A stretch of 11,887 nt of DNA from the NCBI GenBank assembly GCA_900550635.1, contig URSZ01000069.1, positions 1 to 11,887 on the forward strand, in the 5' to 3' direction. Shown one piece after another: positions 6,237 through 11,887 of the stretch (position 1 is its first letter; each line of letters opens with the position of its first letter). This stretch comes from an uncultured Prevotella sp. (GTDB taxonomy: Bacteria > Bacteroidota > Bacteroidia > Bacteroidales > Bacteroidaceae). Under the pieces are notes generated by a model. That model did no database searches. It was not told the origin of the DNA and saw nothing but the letters and a program-made list of their open reading frames with translations. Position numbers and translations under genes: made by a program.

Positions 6237-8510
6237 ATGAACAAGATACTTGTAAAAGAACGATTTTCAGAAAAAGTATATAAACTGGTTGTAGAAGCTC
6301 CTCTTATAGCACGTGCACGCAAAGCAGGAAACTTTGTAATAATACGTACCGACCAGGAAGGAGAGCGAATACCTCTTACTATTGCAACGGCAGACAAGGA
6401 AAAGGGAACCATAACCCTCGTAGTGCAAGCCGTAGGGTACTCAACCATAAAGCTCTGCAATATGAATGTAGGCGATTCGCTTGCCGACATTGTGGGACCG
6501 TTAGGAAAGCCTACAGACATTCAGAACTTCGGTACAGTTGTGTGTGCCGGCGGCGGAGTGGGCGTAGCACCGATGCTGCCAATTGTCGAGGCACTTAAAA
6601 AGGCCGGCAATAAGGTTATTTCAGTCCTGGCCGGAAGAACAAAGGAACTTATAATCCTTGAAGAACAAATACGCGAACATTCCGACGAGGTAATAATAAT
6701 GACCGACGACGGCTCATACGGAAACAAAGGCCTTGTTACAGAAGGAATAGAAAGCGTAATAAAAAGAGAAAAGGTAGACAAGTGCTTTGCCATTGGCCCT
6801 GCCATTATGATGAAATTCGTATGCCTTCTTACAAAGAAATACGGAATACCCACAGACGTGTCGCTCAATACTATTATGGTTGACGGTACAGGAATGTGCG
6901 GCGCATGCCGAATAACTGTAGGAGGCAAGACAAAGTTCGTTTGCATTGACGGACCTGAGTTCGACGGGCACGAAGTAGACTTCGATGAGATGTTGCAACG
7001 AATGGGAGCATATCGCGAAGCAGAACAGGAAGAAATAAAACTCCTTGGGGAAGAGGAAGCCGAAGGACGCGATGCCGAATGGCGCGTGAATTTGCGCAAG
7101 TCTGTCAAACCGAAGGAACGAATGCAAATAGAAAGGGTAGAAATGCCGGAGCTACCGCCTTCATACAGGGCGCATAGCCTGTATGAGGAAGTAAACCGCG
7201 GATTGTCGAAAGAGCAGGCCATGACCGAAGCAAGCCGTTGTTTGGATTGCGCCAATCCGGGTTGCATAAAAGGCTGCCCGGTAAGTATCGACATACCGGG
7301 ATTTATAAAAAACATAGAACGTGGCGACATTTTGAAAGCAGCGCGCATTCTCAAAGAGACAAGTGCACTGCCTGCTGTATGCGGCCGCGTATGTCCTCAG
7401 GAAAAGCAATGCGAAGCACAGTGTATACATTTGAAAACCGGCGGTAAAGCCGTCGCAATAGGATACCTTGAGCGCTTCGCAGCCGATTTTGAACGCGAAA
7501 GCGGGCACGCGGCATTACCTGTATGCCAGCCAAGTAATGGAATAAAGGTTGCGGTTATAGGTTCCGGCCCAGCGTCGCTTTCATTTGCTGGCGATATGGC
7601 AAAACTCGGCTATAAGGTAACCGTGTTCGAGGCTTTGCACGAAATTGGAGGCGTATTGAAATATGGTATTCCTGAATTCCGATTGCCGAACAAAATAGTA
7701 GATGCAGAACTTGACAACCTAAGAAAACTCGGAGTAGAGTTCATAAAAGACTGCATTGTAGGGAAGACAATAAAGATAGAAGAACTCGAGGAACAAGGTT
7801 ACAAGGCTTTCTTTGTAGGAAGTGGAGCCGGCCTGCCGAGGTTCATGGGGATACCCGGAGAGAATCATATAAACATCCTTTCTTCCAATGAATATTTGAC
7901 ACGTGTAAATCTTATGGGTGCGTCGAACAAAGAAAATGCTACTCCTATTGTATATGGCAAACACGTTGCCGTAATAGGGGGAGGAAATACCGCAATGGAC
8001 TCCGTAAGAACGGCTTTGCGGCTGGGAGCAGAAAGTGCAACCATAATATACCGGCGTTCTGAAGAGGAAATGCCCGCGCGTATTGAAGAAGTAAAGCATG
8101 CCAAAGAAGAAGGCGTGAAGTTTCTTACTCTCCACAATCCAATAGAATATCTGGCCGACGAGAAAGGAAAGGTATGTAAGGTAAGGCTGCAGAAAATGGA
8201 GCTTGGCGAACCGGATGCTTCCGGCCGTAGAAGCCCTGTGCCTATAGAAGGTGCCATCGATACGCTTGATGTGGACCTCGTTATAGTAAGTATCGGAGTT
8301 ATGCCCAACCCAATAATACCTACATCGGTAAAAGGATTGGAAATAAGCAAGAAGGGTACAATTGTCGTGGACGAAAAAATGTGCTCTTCCAAACGAAATC
8401 TTTACGCCGGCGGCGATATAGTACGCGGCGGAGCAACCGTGATATTAGCAATGGGTGACGGGCGAAAAGCAGCAAAAATGGCTGACGAAGCATTGAGAAA
8501 CGCAAAGTAA
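6237..8510 (+). CDS. Single-chain NfnA-NfnB-like flavoprotein oxidoreductase (PyrK/FNR-like plus GltD-like)
   Basis: I start at ATG 6237 (757 residues). The frame extends to a TTG at 6204, but that codon lies inside the promoter -7 box. The N-terminal third is a ferredoxin-reductase/PyrK-type electron-transfer domain: RIPLTI at 44-49 (FAD), VCAGGGVGVAPM at 102-113 (NAD(P)), and a [2Fe-2S] site with C221, C224, C236 and nearby D216. The C-terminal part is GltD-like, with two [4Fe-4S] cysteine sets (C335, C338, C343, C347 and C382, C386, C392, C396), an FAD motif VIGSGPAS (440-447) and an NADPH motif VIGGGNTAMDS (579-589). Related NfnAB/SudAB enzymes couple NADH, NADPH and ferredoxin. Bacteroides genomes often label such fusions as DHOD B subunit/glutamate synthase. 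True glutamate synthase activity is unlikely, since no GltB partner is present here. Confidence 0.87.
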   Translation: MNKILVKERFSEKVYKLVVEAPLIARARKAGNFVIIRTDQEGERIPLTIATADKEKGTITLVVQAVGYSTIKLCNMNVGDSLADIVGPLGKPTDIQNFGTVVCAGGGVGVAPMLPIVEALKKAGNKVISVLAGRTKELIILEEQIREHSDEVIIMTDDGSYGNKGLVTEGIESVIKREKVDKCFAIGPAIMMKFVCLLTKKYGIPTDVSLNTIMVDGTGMCGACRITVGGKTKFVCIDGPEFDGHEVDFDEMLQRMGAYREAEQEEIKLLGEEEAEGRDAEWRVNLRKSVKPKERMQIERVEMPELPPSYRAHSLYEEVNRGLSKEQAMTEASRCLDCANPGCIKGCPVSIDIPGFIKNIERGDILKAARILKETSALPAVCGRVCPQEKQCEAQCIHLKTGGKAVAIGYLERFAADFERESGHAALPVCQPSNGIKVAVIGSGPASLSFAGDMAKLGYKVTVFEALHEIGGVLKYGIPEFRLPNKIVDAELDNLRKLGVEFIKDCIVGKTIKIEELEEQGYKAFFVGSGAGLPRFMGIPGENHINILSSNEYLTRVNLMGASNKENATPIVYGKHVAVIGGGNTAMDSVRTALRLGAESATIIYRRSEEEMPARIEEVKHAKEEGVKFLTLHNPIEYLADEKGKVCKVRLQKMELGEPDASGRRSPVPIEGAIDTLDVDLVIVSIGVMPNPIIPTSVKGLEISKKGTIVVDEKMCSSKRNLYAGGDIVRGGATVILAMGDGRKAAKMADEALRNAK

Positions 8511-8559
8511 AGGCAGTACAACTGTACGTAGCCAAATTTAATATAACAACAAGCAACCG

Positions 8560-9183
8560 ATGATTCCGGTACAATTCATCACAAACTCATCCGAAAGATA
8601 TACACACGAGCAAAGTGCTGCGCTGGCATTGCAAGGCGGTTGCAAGTGGATTCAGCTGCGTATGAAAGACAGCCCGGCGGAAGAGAAAAAAGAAGTAGCC
8701 ATAAACGTATTGAAATTGTGCAAAGAGCATGACGCAGTCCTTATAATAGATGATGATGTGGAATTGGCCAAGGAAATCAGCGCCGACGGTGTGCATTTGG
8801 GAAAGAAAGACATGCCCGTAAGCGAAGCCAGGCAAATCTTAGGACAGGGCATGATTATTGGAGCTACAGCCAATACTTTTGAAGACATTGTAATAGCAAA
8901 ACAATCCGGTGCCGACTACATAGGATTGGGTCCTTTCCGGTTTACGACCACAAAGAAAGGATTGTCGCCTATTTTGGGGCTTGACGGATATAAAACAATA
9001 ATGAAAAAAATGGACGAGGCTTCTATAGATATACCTGTAGTAGCTATCGGCGGAATAACAAAAGAAGATGTGCCCCAAATAATCCGTACCGGTGTTAACG
9101 GTATAGCCATAAGCGGGGCGGTTCTTCGTGCCGAAGACGGTGCGAAAGAAATGGAATCATTCCTTAATATAACAATAGAATAA
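8560..9183 (+). CDS. thiE: Thiamine-phosphate synthase ThiE
   Basis: This 207-residue TIM-barrel protein has the usual ThiE length. It joins HMP pyrophosphate to the thiazole phosphate to give thiamine phosphate in the cytoplasm. Motifs seen are QLRMKD (32-37), IIDDDVELA (62-70), DGVHLGKKDMP (76-86), the phosphate-binding GPFRFTTTKK (124-133) and VAIGGI (161-166). The second motif has IDDD where many ThiE proteins have IND, a variation I associate with Bacteroidetes homologues. The gene starts 49 bp after the oxidoreductase stop with no promoter-like box between, and is followed 3 bp later by thiC, so the three are probably cotranscribed. No Shine-Dalgarno is evident. The 49-nt gap is too short for a TPP riboswitch. 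Confidence 0.92.
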   Translation: MIPVQFITNSSERYTHEQSAALALQGGCKWIQLRMKDSPAEEKKEVAINVLKLCKEHDAVLIIDDDVELAKEISADGVHLGKKDMPVSEARQILGQGMIIGATANTFEDIVIAKQSGADYIGLGPFRFTTTKKGLSPILGLDGYKTIMKKMDEASIDIPVVAIGGITKEDVPQIIRTGVNGIAISGAVLRAEDGAKEMESFLNITIE

Positions 9184-9186
9184 GAC

Positions 9187-10881
9187 ATGGACAACAAGAT
9201 AAAAATCTCTTATCCCTCATCTGAAAAAGTTTATATTCCCGGTAACATACATAAAGACATAAAAGTGGCCATGCGCCGCGTAAAACTGACTCCTACGGTA
9301 AGTATAGTAAACGGAGAGAAAAAAATTAAGGAAAACAGTCCGGTTTATGTATATGATACCAGCGGACCGTTCAGCGACCCGAACGCAGAAATAGATTTGA
9401 AAAAAGGCCTTCCACGGTTGCGTGAAGAATGGATCTCCCGACGCAATGACACGGAGCAACTTCCCGGTCTAACATCCGAATACGGGAGGGAACGGCTGGC
9501 CGACAAGAGTCTTGACAGCTTGCGCTTCGAACATATACGTATGCCATTGCGGGCAAAAGAAGGACATCAGGTGTCGCAGATGTATTATGCTAAAAAAGGC
9601 ATAATAACAGCCGAAATGGAATATGTCGCAATTCGCGAGAATATGAATTGCAAGGAACTCGGAATAGATACGCACATTACGCCCGAGTTCGTAAGGGACG
9701 AGATAGCTGCCGGGCGCGCTGTATTGCCAGCCAACATAAACCATCCCGAAGCGGAACCGATGATAATCGGCCGTAACTTCCTCGTAAAAATAAATACCAA
9801 TATAGGAAATTCTGCCACTACTTCAAGCATTCAGGAAGAAGTTGAGAAAGCGGTATACAGTTGCAAACTTGGCGGCGACACGCTCATGGATTTGTCCACC
9901 GGCGCAAACATACACGAAACGCGCGAGTGGATAATACGCAACTGCCCTGTTCCTGTGGGCAGCGTGCCCATTTACCAGGCCATGGAAAAGGTGAAAGGCA
10001 AGGCATACGACTTGTCGTGGGACATTTACCGCGACACGCTCATAGAGCAGTGCGAACAAGGCGTGGACTATTTTACCATACACTGCGGAATAAGGCGAAA
10101 GAACATAGGGCTTTCGGCCAACCGTCTTTGCGGTATGGTAAGCCGCGGCGGCAGCATTATATCCAAGTGGTGCATTGACCATGACAAGGAAAGTTTCCTC
10201 TACGAACATTTCGACGATATTTGCGATATTCTCGCCAAGTACGACGTGGCAATATCATTGGGCGACGGTCTGCGCCCCGGCTGCATAAAGGACGCCAACG
10301 ATGCCGCACAGTTTGCGGAGCTCGACACCATGGGCGAACTTGTGGAACGCGCGTGGGCAAAGAATGTGCAGGCTTTCATCGAAGGCCCAGGACATGTGCC
10401 GATGAACAAGATTCAGGAAAATGTACAGCGTCAGATAGAAAAATGCCACGAAGCACCGTTCTATACCCTCGGTCCGCTTGTTACCGATATAGCTCCCGGT
10501 TACGACCATATAACGAGCGCTATCGGTGCGGCGCAGATAGGTTGGTACGGTACGGCCATGCTTTGCTATGTAACACCCAAGGAACACCTCGGGCTGCCAA
10601 ACAAGGAAGACGTGCGCGAGGGCGTAGTGGCATACAAGATAGCCGCACATGCCGCCGACCTTGCCAAAGGACACCCTGCAGCACAGATTCGTGATGACGC
10701 ATTGAGCAAGGCGCGCTATGAGTTCCGCTGGAAAGACCAGTTCAACTTGAGTCTTGACCCCGACCGTGCCTTGGAATATTTCAAGGAAAACAGCAAAGAC
10801 GACAAGAATTACTGCACCATGTGCGGACCTAACTTCTGCGCCATGCGTATAAGCCACGACGTGAACGATTGTGCGCTTTGA
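9187..10881 (+). CDS. thiC: Phosphomethylpyrimidine synthase ThiC (radical SAM)
   Basis: This 564-residue protein rearranges aminoimidazole ribotide into HMP phosphate, the pyrimidine half of thiamine. It begins with the ThiC-associated N-terminal region (residues about 5-80), then the catalytic barrel: MSSR-like region around 100-150, SRGGSI (319-324), SLGDGLRPG (357-365), EGPGHVPM (399-406, metal-ligand candidate H403) and EHLGLP (466-471, H467). The C-terminal CTMCGPNFC (543-551) is the CxxCx4C site that binds the [4Fe-4S] cluster used with S-adenosylmethionine, so the enzyme looks intact. It is shorter than E. coli ThiC (631 residues), which is usual outside proteobacteria. It is the last gene of its operon and ends just before the shared hairpin terminator. 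Confidence 0.96.
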   Translation: MDNKIKISYPSSEKVYIPGNIHKDIKVAMRRVKLTPTVSIVNGEKKIKENSPVYVYDTSGPFSDPNAEIDLKKGLPRLREEWISRRNDTEQLPGLTSEYGRERLADKSLDSLRFEHIRMPLRAKEGHQVSQMYYAKKGIITAEMEYVAIRENMNCKELGIDTHITPEFVRDEIAAGRAVLPANINHPEAEPMIIGRNFLVKINTNIGNSATTSSIQEEVEKAVYSCKLGGDTLMDLSTGANIHETREWIIRNCPVPVGSVPIYQAMEKVKGKAYDLSWDIYRDTLIEQCEQGVDYFTIHCGIRRKNIGLSANRLCGMVSRGGSIISKWCIDHDKESFLYEHFDDICDILAKYDVAISLGDGLRPGCIKDANDAAQFAELDTMGELVERAWAKNVQAFIEGPGHVPMNKIQENVQRQIEKCHEAPFYTLGPLVTDIAPGYDHITSAIGAAQIGWYGTAMLCYVTPKEHLGLPNKEDVREGVVAYKIAAHAADLAKGHPAAQIRDDALSKARYEFRWKDQFNLSLDPDRALEYFKENSKDDKNYCTMCGPNFCAMRISHDVNDCAL

Positions 10882-10908
10882 CGGTACAGGTTTCGCCGGT
10901 AGAAAAAC

Positions 10909-10941
10909 AAATAAGCCGTATTCAATGAATACGGCTTATTT
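10909..10941. terminator. Perfect 15-bp bidirectional terminator shared by thiC and tRNA-Ser
   Basis: The arms at 10909-10923 and 10927-10941 pair perfectly over 15 bp around the loop AAT (core AATAAGCCGTATTC with its complement). On the plus strand T-rich sequence follows the stem; on the minus strand TTGTTTTT follows. It lies 27 bp after the thiC stop and only 5 nt beyond the tRNA-Ser 3' end, so it can end both converging transcripts. Confidence 0.85.
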
Positions 10942-10946
10942 TGTTG

Positions 10947-11035
10947 CGGAAAGAGAGGGATTCAAACCCCCGGTACGGACAAAGCCGTACAGCGGATTTC
11001 GAGTCCGCCCCGTTCGATCACTCCGGCATCTTTCC
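10947..11035 (-). tRNA. tRNA-Ser, anticodon CGA (reads UCG)
   Basis: The minus strand folds into a complete 89-nt class II tRNA. The 7-bp acceptor stem is perfect (GGAAAGA with TCTTTCC), followed by discriminator G73. The D stem is CCG/CGG, and the anticodon stem GCGGA/TCCGC surrounds the loop CTCGAAA, giving anticodon CGA. The long variable arm has a 6-bp stem, GTACGG with CCGTAC. The T stem GGGGG/CCCTC has one G-U pair. CCA is not encoded (CAA follows G73). G15, C48, G18 and T55 are standard. However, position 19 is A (plus-strand T at 11018) and position 56 is T (plus-strand A at 10964), where tRNAs nearly always have G19 and C56. Confidence 0.95.
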
Positions 11036-11046
11036 TTTAACGGCTG

Positions 11047-11077
11047 CAAAGATAGCAACTTTTTTAAATCCCGCAAA
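11047..11077 (-). promoter_or_regulatory. Promoter of tRNA-Ser
   Basis: Read on the minus strand, TTTG (11077-11074), a 19-bp spacer, then TATCTTTG (11054-11047) is an excellent match to the Bacteroidetes promoter. The -7 box ends 11 bp before the mature tRNA 5' end, so the 5' leader is only a few nucleotides long. Confidence 0.8.
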
Positions 11078-11198
11078 ACATAAAGCGTTTTTTCAATGCA
11101 ATGGCAGGTATTCCTCACGGCCGGCGGGCAAGATGTACGTAAAATAAAAAACTCGGTCGCTAAACGGCTGCGGATGAATAAATATTACGGCACAGAAA

Positions 11199-11282
11199 AA
11201 ACAAGGTCGGACTTTTTTGAAAATTCAAGGCACAAATTTCGAAATATGTCCGACCTATTTTAAAATTTCTCGGACATATTTT
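11199..11282. repeat. Palindromic array C: four diverged 21-bp units
   Basis: Four units have dyad centres at 11209, 11230, 11251 and 11272, still exactly 21 bp apart. Unit 1 has the core GGTC-g-GAC. Unit 2 is degraded (AAAATTCAAG, then CACAAATTTC). Unit 3 (11241-11261) has ATATGTC-c-GACcTAT and matches unit 2 of array A at 18 of 21 positions. Unit 4 (11262-11282) joins a CTC-type left arm to a GAC-type right arm and matches unit 3 of array A at 18 of 21. Order and orientation agree with arrays A and B. It sits between divergent genes, more than 120 bp from both promoters. Confidence 0.75.
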
Positions 11283-11458
11283 TCGACGAAAAAGGAGCTC
11301 TGATTTTCAAGAGGTTACAAAAGCACGTTTTTTGCTGTAAATTGAATAAAAGCGGGAACGTAAATGCATGTTTATGCGCGCGGGGAATGCTGGGAATGAG
11401 AGCGTTGTGCATTTATGCCGCAAGTGCATGTGGTGCAGGCTTCTATGCCGATAAACGG

Positions 11459-11487
11459 TTGGTATCAGGGGATTTTTAGTACTTTTG
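11459..11487 (+). promoter_or_regulatory. Promoter of the TPR-type lipoprotein gene
   Basis: TACTTTTG at 11480-11487 fits the Bacteroidetes -7 box. TTG at 11459-11461 lies 18 bp upstream of it as a partial -33 element. The GTG start is 19 bp after the -7 box, so the leader would be about 12 nt. Confidence 0.55.
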
Positions 11488-11506
11488 CACCATATTTATT
11501 ACAGAG

Positions 11507-11887
11507 GTGAAAAAGTTATTGTTTGCGGCCGCTCTTGCGGTTACGCTGTGCGCATGTGGCAATACGTCGAAGAATGACAATATCCTCAAAAAGGCCGAAG
11601 CCTTGTTGGACAATCGCCCCGATTCGGCCCAGATGATATTGGAAACGTTGTATCCGTATTCCCGATTGAACGATGGACAGAAGGCCCGTTGCGGTGTTTT
11701 GCTTGCCGAGGCACGGCTGGGGCAGGACAAGTCCTTTGCTTCCGACAGTCTGTTGGACAACAGTATGGCTTATTATGAAAACAGCGGTGATACGTCGTCC
11801 TTGTTGCTGTCTTACCGCCTGGCGGCGCACCGGGCAAAGTGGCGCGGGCGGCAGGATTCCATGGCGTATTACCTTGAAAAGGCGGTG
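11507..11887 (+). CDS. Lipoprotein with TPR-like repeats (3' truncated by window edge)
   Basis: The frame is open from GTG 11507 to the end of the window, giving 127 residues. It begins MKKLLFAAALAVTLCACGN, a short lipoprotein signal peptide with a lipobox at residues 14-17, so Cys17 should be lipid-modified and the protein anchored to the envelope. From about residue 25 it is helical, with the pattern LKKAEALLDNRPDSAQMILETL, then repeats with RCGVLLAEARLG and YYENSGDTSS. This is the style of the many Bacteroidetes TPR lipoproteins, some of which carry C-terminal signalling or DNA-binding domains not visible here. I chose GTG because no in-frame ATG precedes it and it keeps the basic KK of the signal peptide. 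The AGAGGTG at the start could instead act as a ribosome site for the TTG at 11519. Confidence 0.75.
   Translation, partial: MKKLLFAAALAVTLCACGNTSKNDNILKKAEALLDNRPDSAQMILETLYPYSRLNDGQKARCGVLLAEARLGQDKSFASDSLLDNSMAYYENSGDTSSLLLSYRLAAHRAKWRGRQDSMAYYLEKAV

Larger units (their letters stand above)
11036..11506. other. Intergenic spacer of 471 bp with tRNA promoter, array C and lipoprotein promoter
   Basis: This spacer lies between the 5' end of the minus-strand tRNA-Ser and the plus-strand lipoprotein gene. It contains the tRNA promoter (11047-11077), the palindromic array C (11199-11282) and the promoter of the lipoprotein gene (11459-11487). The stretch 11340-11455 has several TGCAT/ATGC words but no clear repeat structure. 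I see no credible gene. Confidence 0.55.

Noticed and set aside
6065..7354. Long minus-strand frames opposite the oxidoreductase gene
   Set aside because: They mirror the codon pattern of the plus-strand gene, show no family motifs and have no promoter; they are shadows.
8511..8559. Dyad GTACA-AC-TGTAC at 8516-8527 between the oxidoreductase and thiE as an operator
   Set aside because: The arms are only 5 bp, there is no promoter-like box beside it, and no second copy was seen; chance is likely.
9217..10857. Minus-strand frames opposite thiC
   Set aside because: thiC is unambiguous across the whole interval; the opposite frames show no recognisable protein.
10871..11147. Short frames across the thiC terminator and tRNA-Ser
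   Set aside because: They run through the hairpin and a complete tRNA on the other strand, so they are chance frames.
11340..11455. Repeated GTGCAT/TTTATGC words before the lipoprotein promoter
   Set aside because: The words are short and irregularly spaced, with no consistent unit.
11476..11837. Minus-strand frames opposite the lipoprotein gene
   Set aside because: The plus-strand frame from GTG 11507 has a lipoprotein signal, a TPR-like pattern and a promoter; the opposite frames have none.

Overview
The window looks like a chromosomal segment of a Bacteroidales bacterium (Bacteroides/Prevotella-type). The evidence is Bacteroidetes-style promoters (TTTG, a spacer of about 19-20 bp, then TAnnTTTG) upstream of several genes, start codons with little or no Shine-Dalgarno sequence, a lipoprotein with a TPR-like body, a GT2-DUF4922 fusion, and a single-chain NfnA/NfnB-like flavoprotein. 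I see no transposase, integrase, phage gene or CRISPR array.

Layout. The 3' end of an unrecognised gene (+, 1-299) is followed by a 348-bp convergent spacer. A tightly packed minus-strand operon occupies 5761-648. It encodes a GT2 glycosyltransferase fused to a GalT/HIT-like DUF4922 domain, then a SpoIID/LytB-type protein with no visible signal peptide, then an AmpG-like permease. Gene spacing is 4 bp and then an 8-bp overlap. A 475-bp divergent spacer separates this from a plus-strand operon (6237-10881): the fused Nfn-like oxidoreductase, thiE and thiC. thiC converges on a minus-strand tRNA-Ser(CGA), and both end in one perfect 15-bp hairpin. A 471-bp spacer leads to a TPR-type lipoprotein gene (+, 11507 to the window edge).

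How the genes may work together. AmpG permeases import anhydro-muropeptides and SpoIID proteins cleave glycan strands. The GT2-GalT-like fusion could handle a nucleotide sugar. Together they suggest cytoplasmic handling of peptidoglycan or another glycan, which is inference. ThiE and ThiC supply the coupling step and the pyrimidine precursor of thiamine. ThiC is a radical-SAM enzyme that needs electrons, which the upstream oxidoreductase might help supply.

Two signals stand out. First, each of the three spacers longer than 300 bp holds an array of 21-bp palindromic units in strict 21-bp register, with a conserved unit order. I do not recognise this family. Second, the tRNA-Ser has A19 and U56 in place of the nearly invariant G19-C56 elbow pair, an apparently compensated double change.
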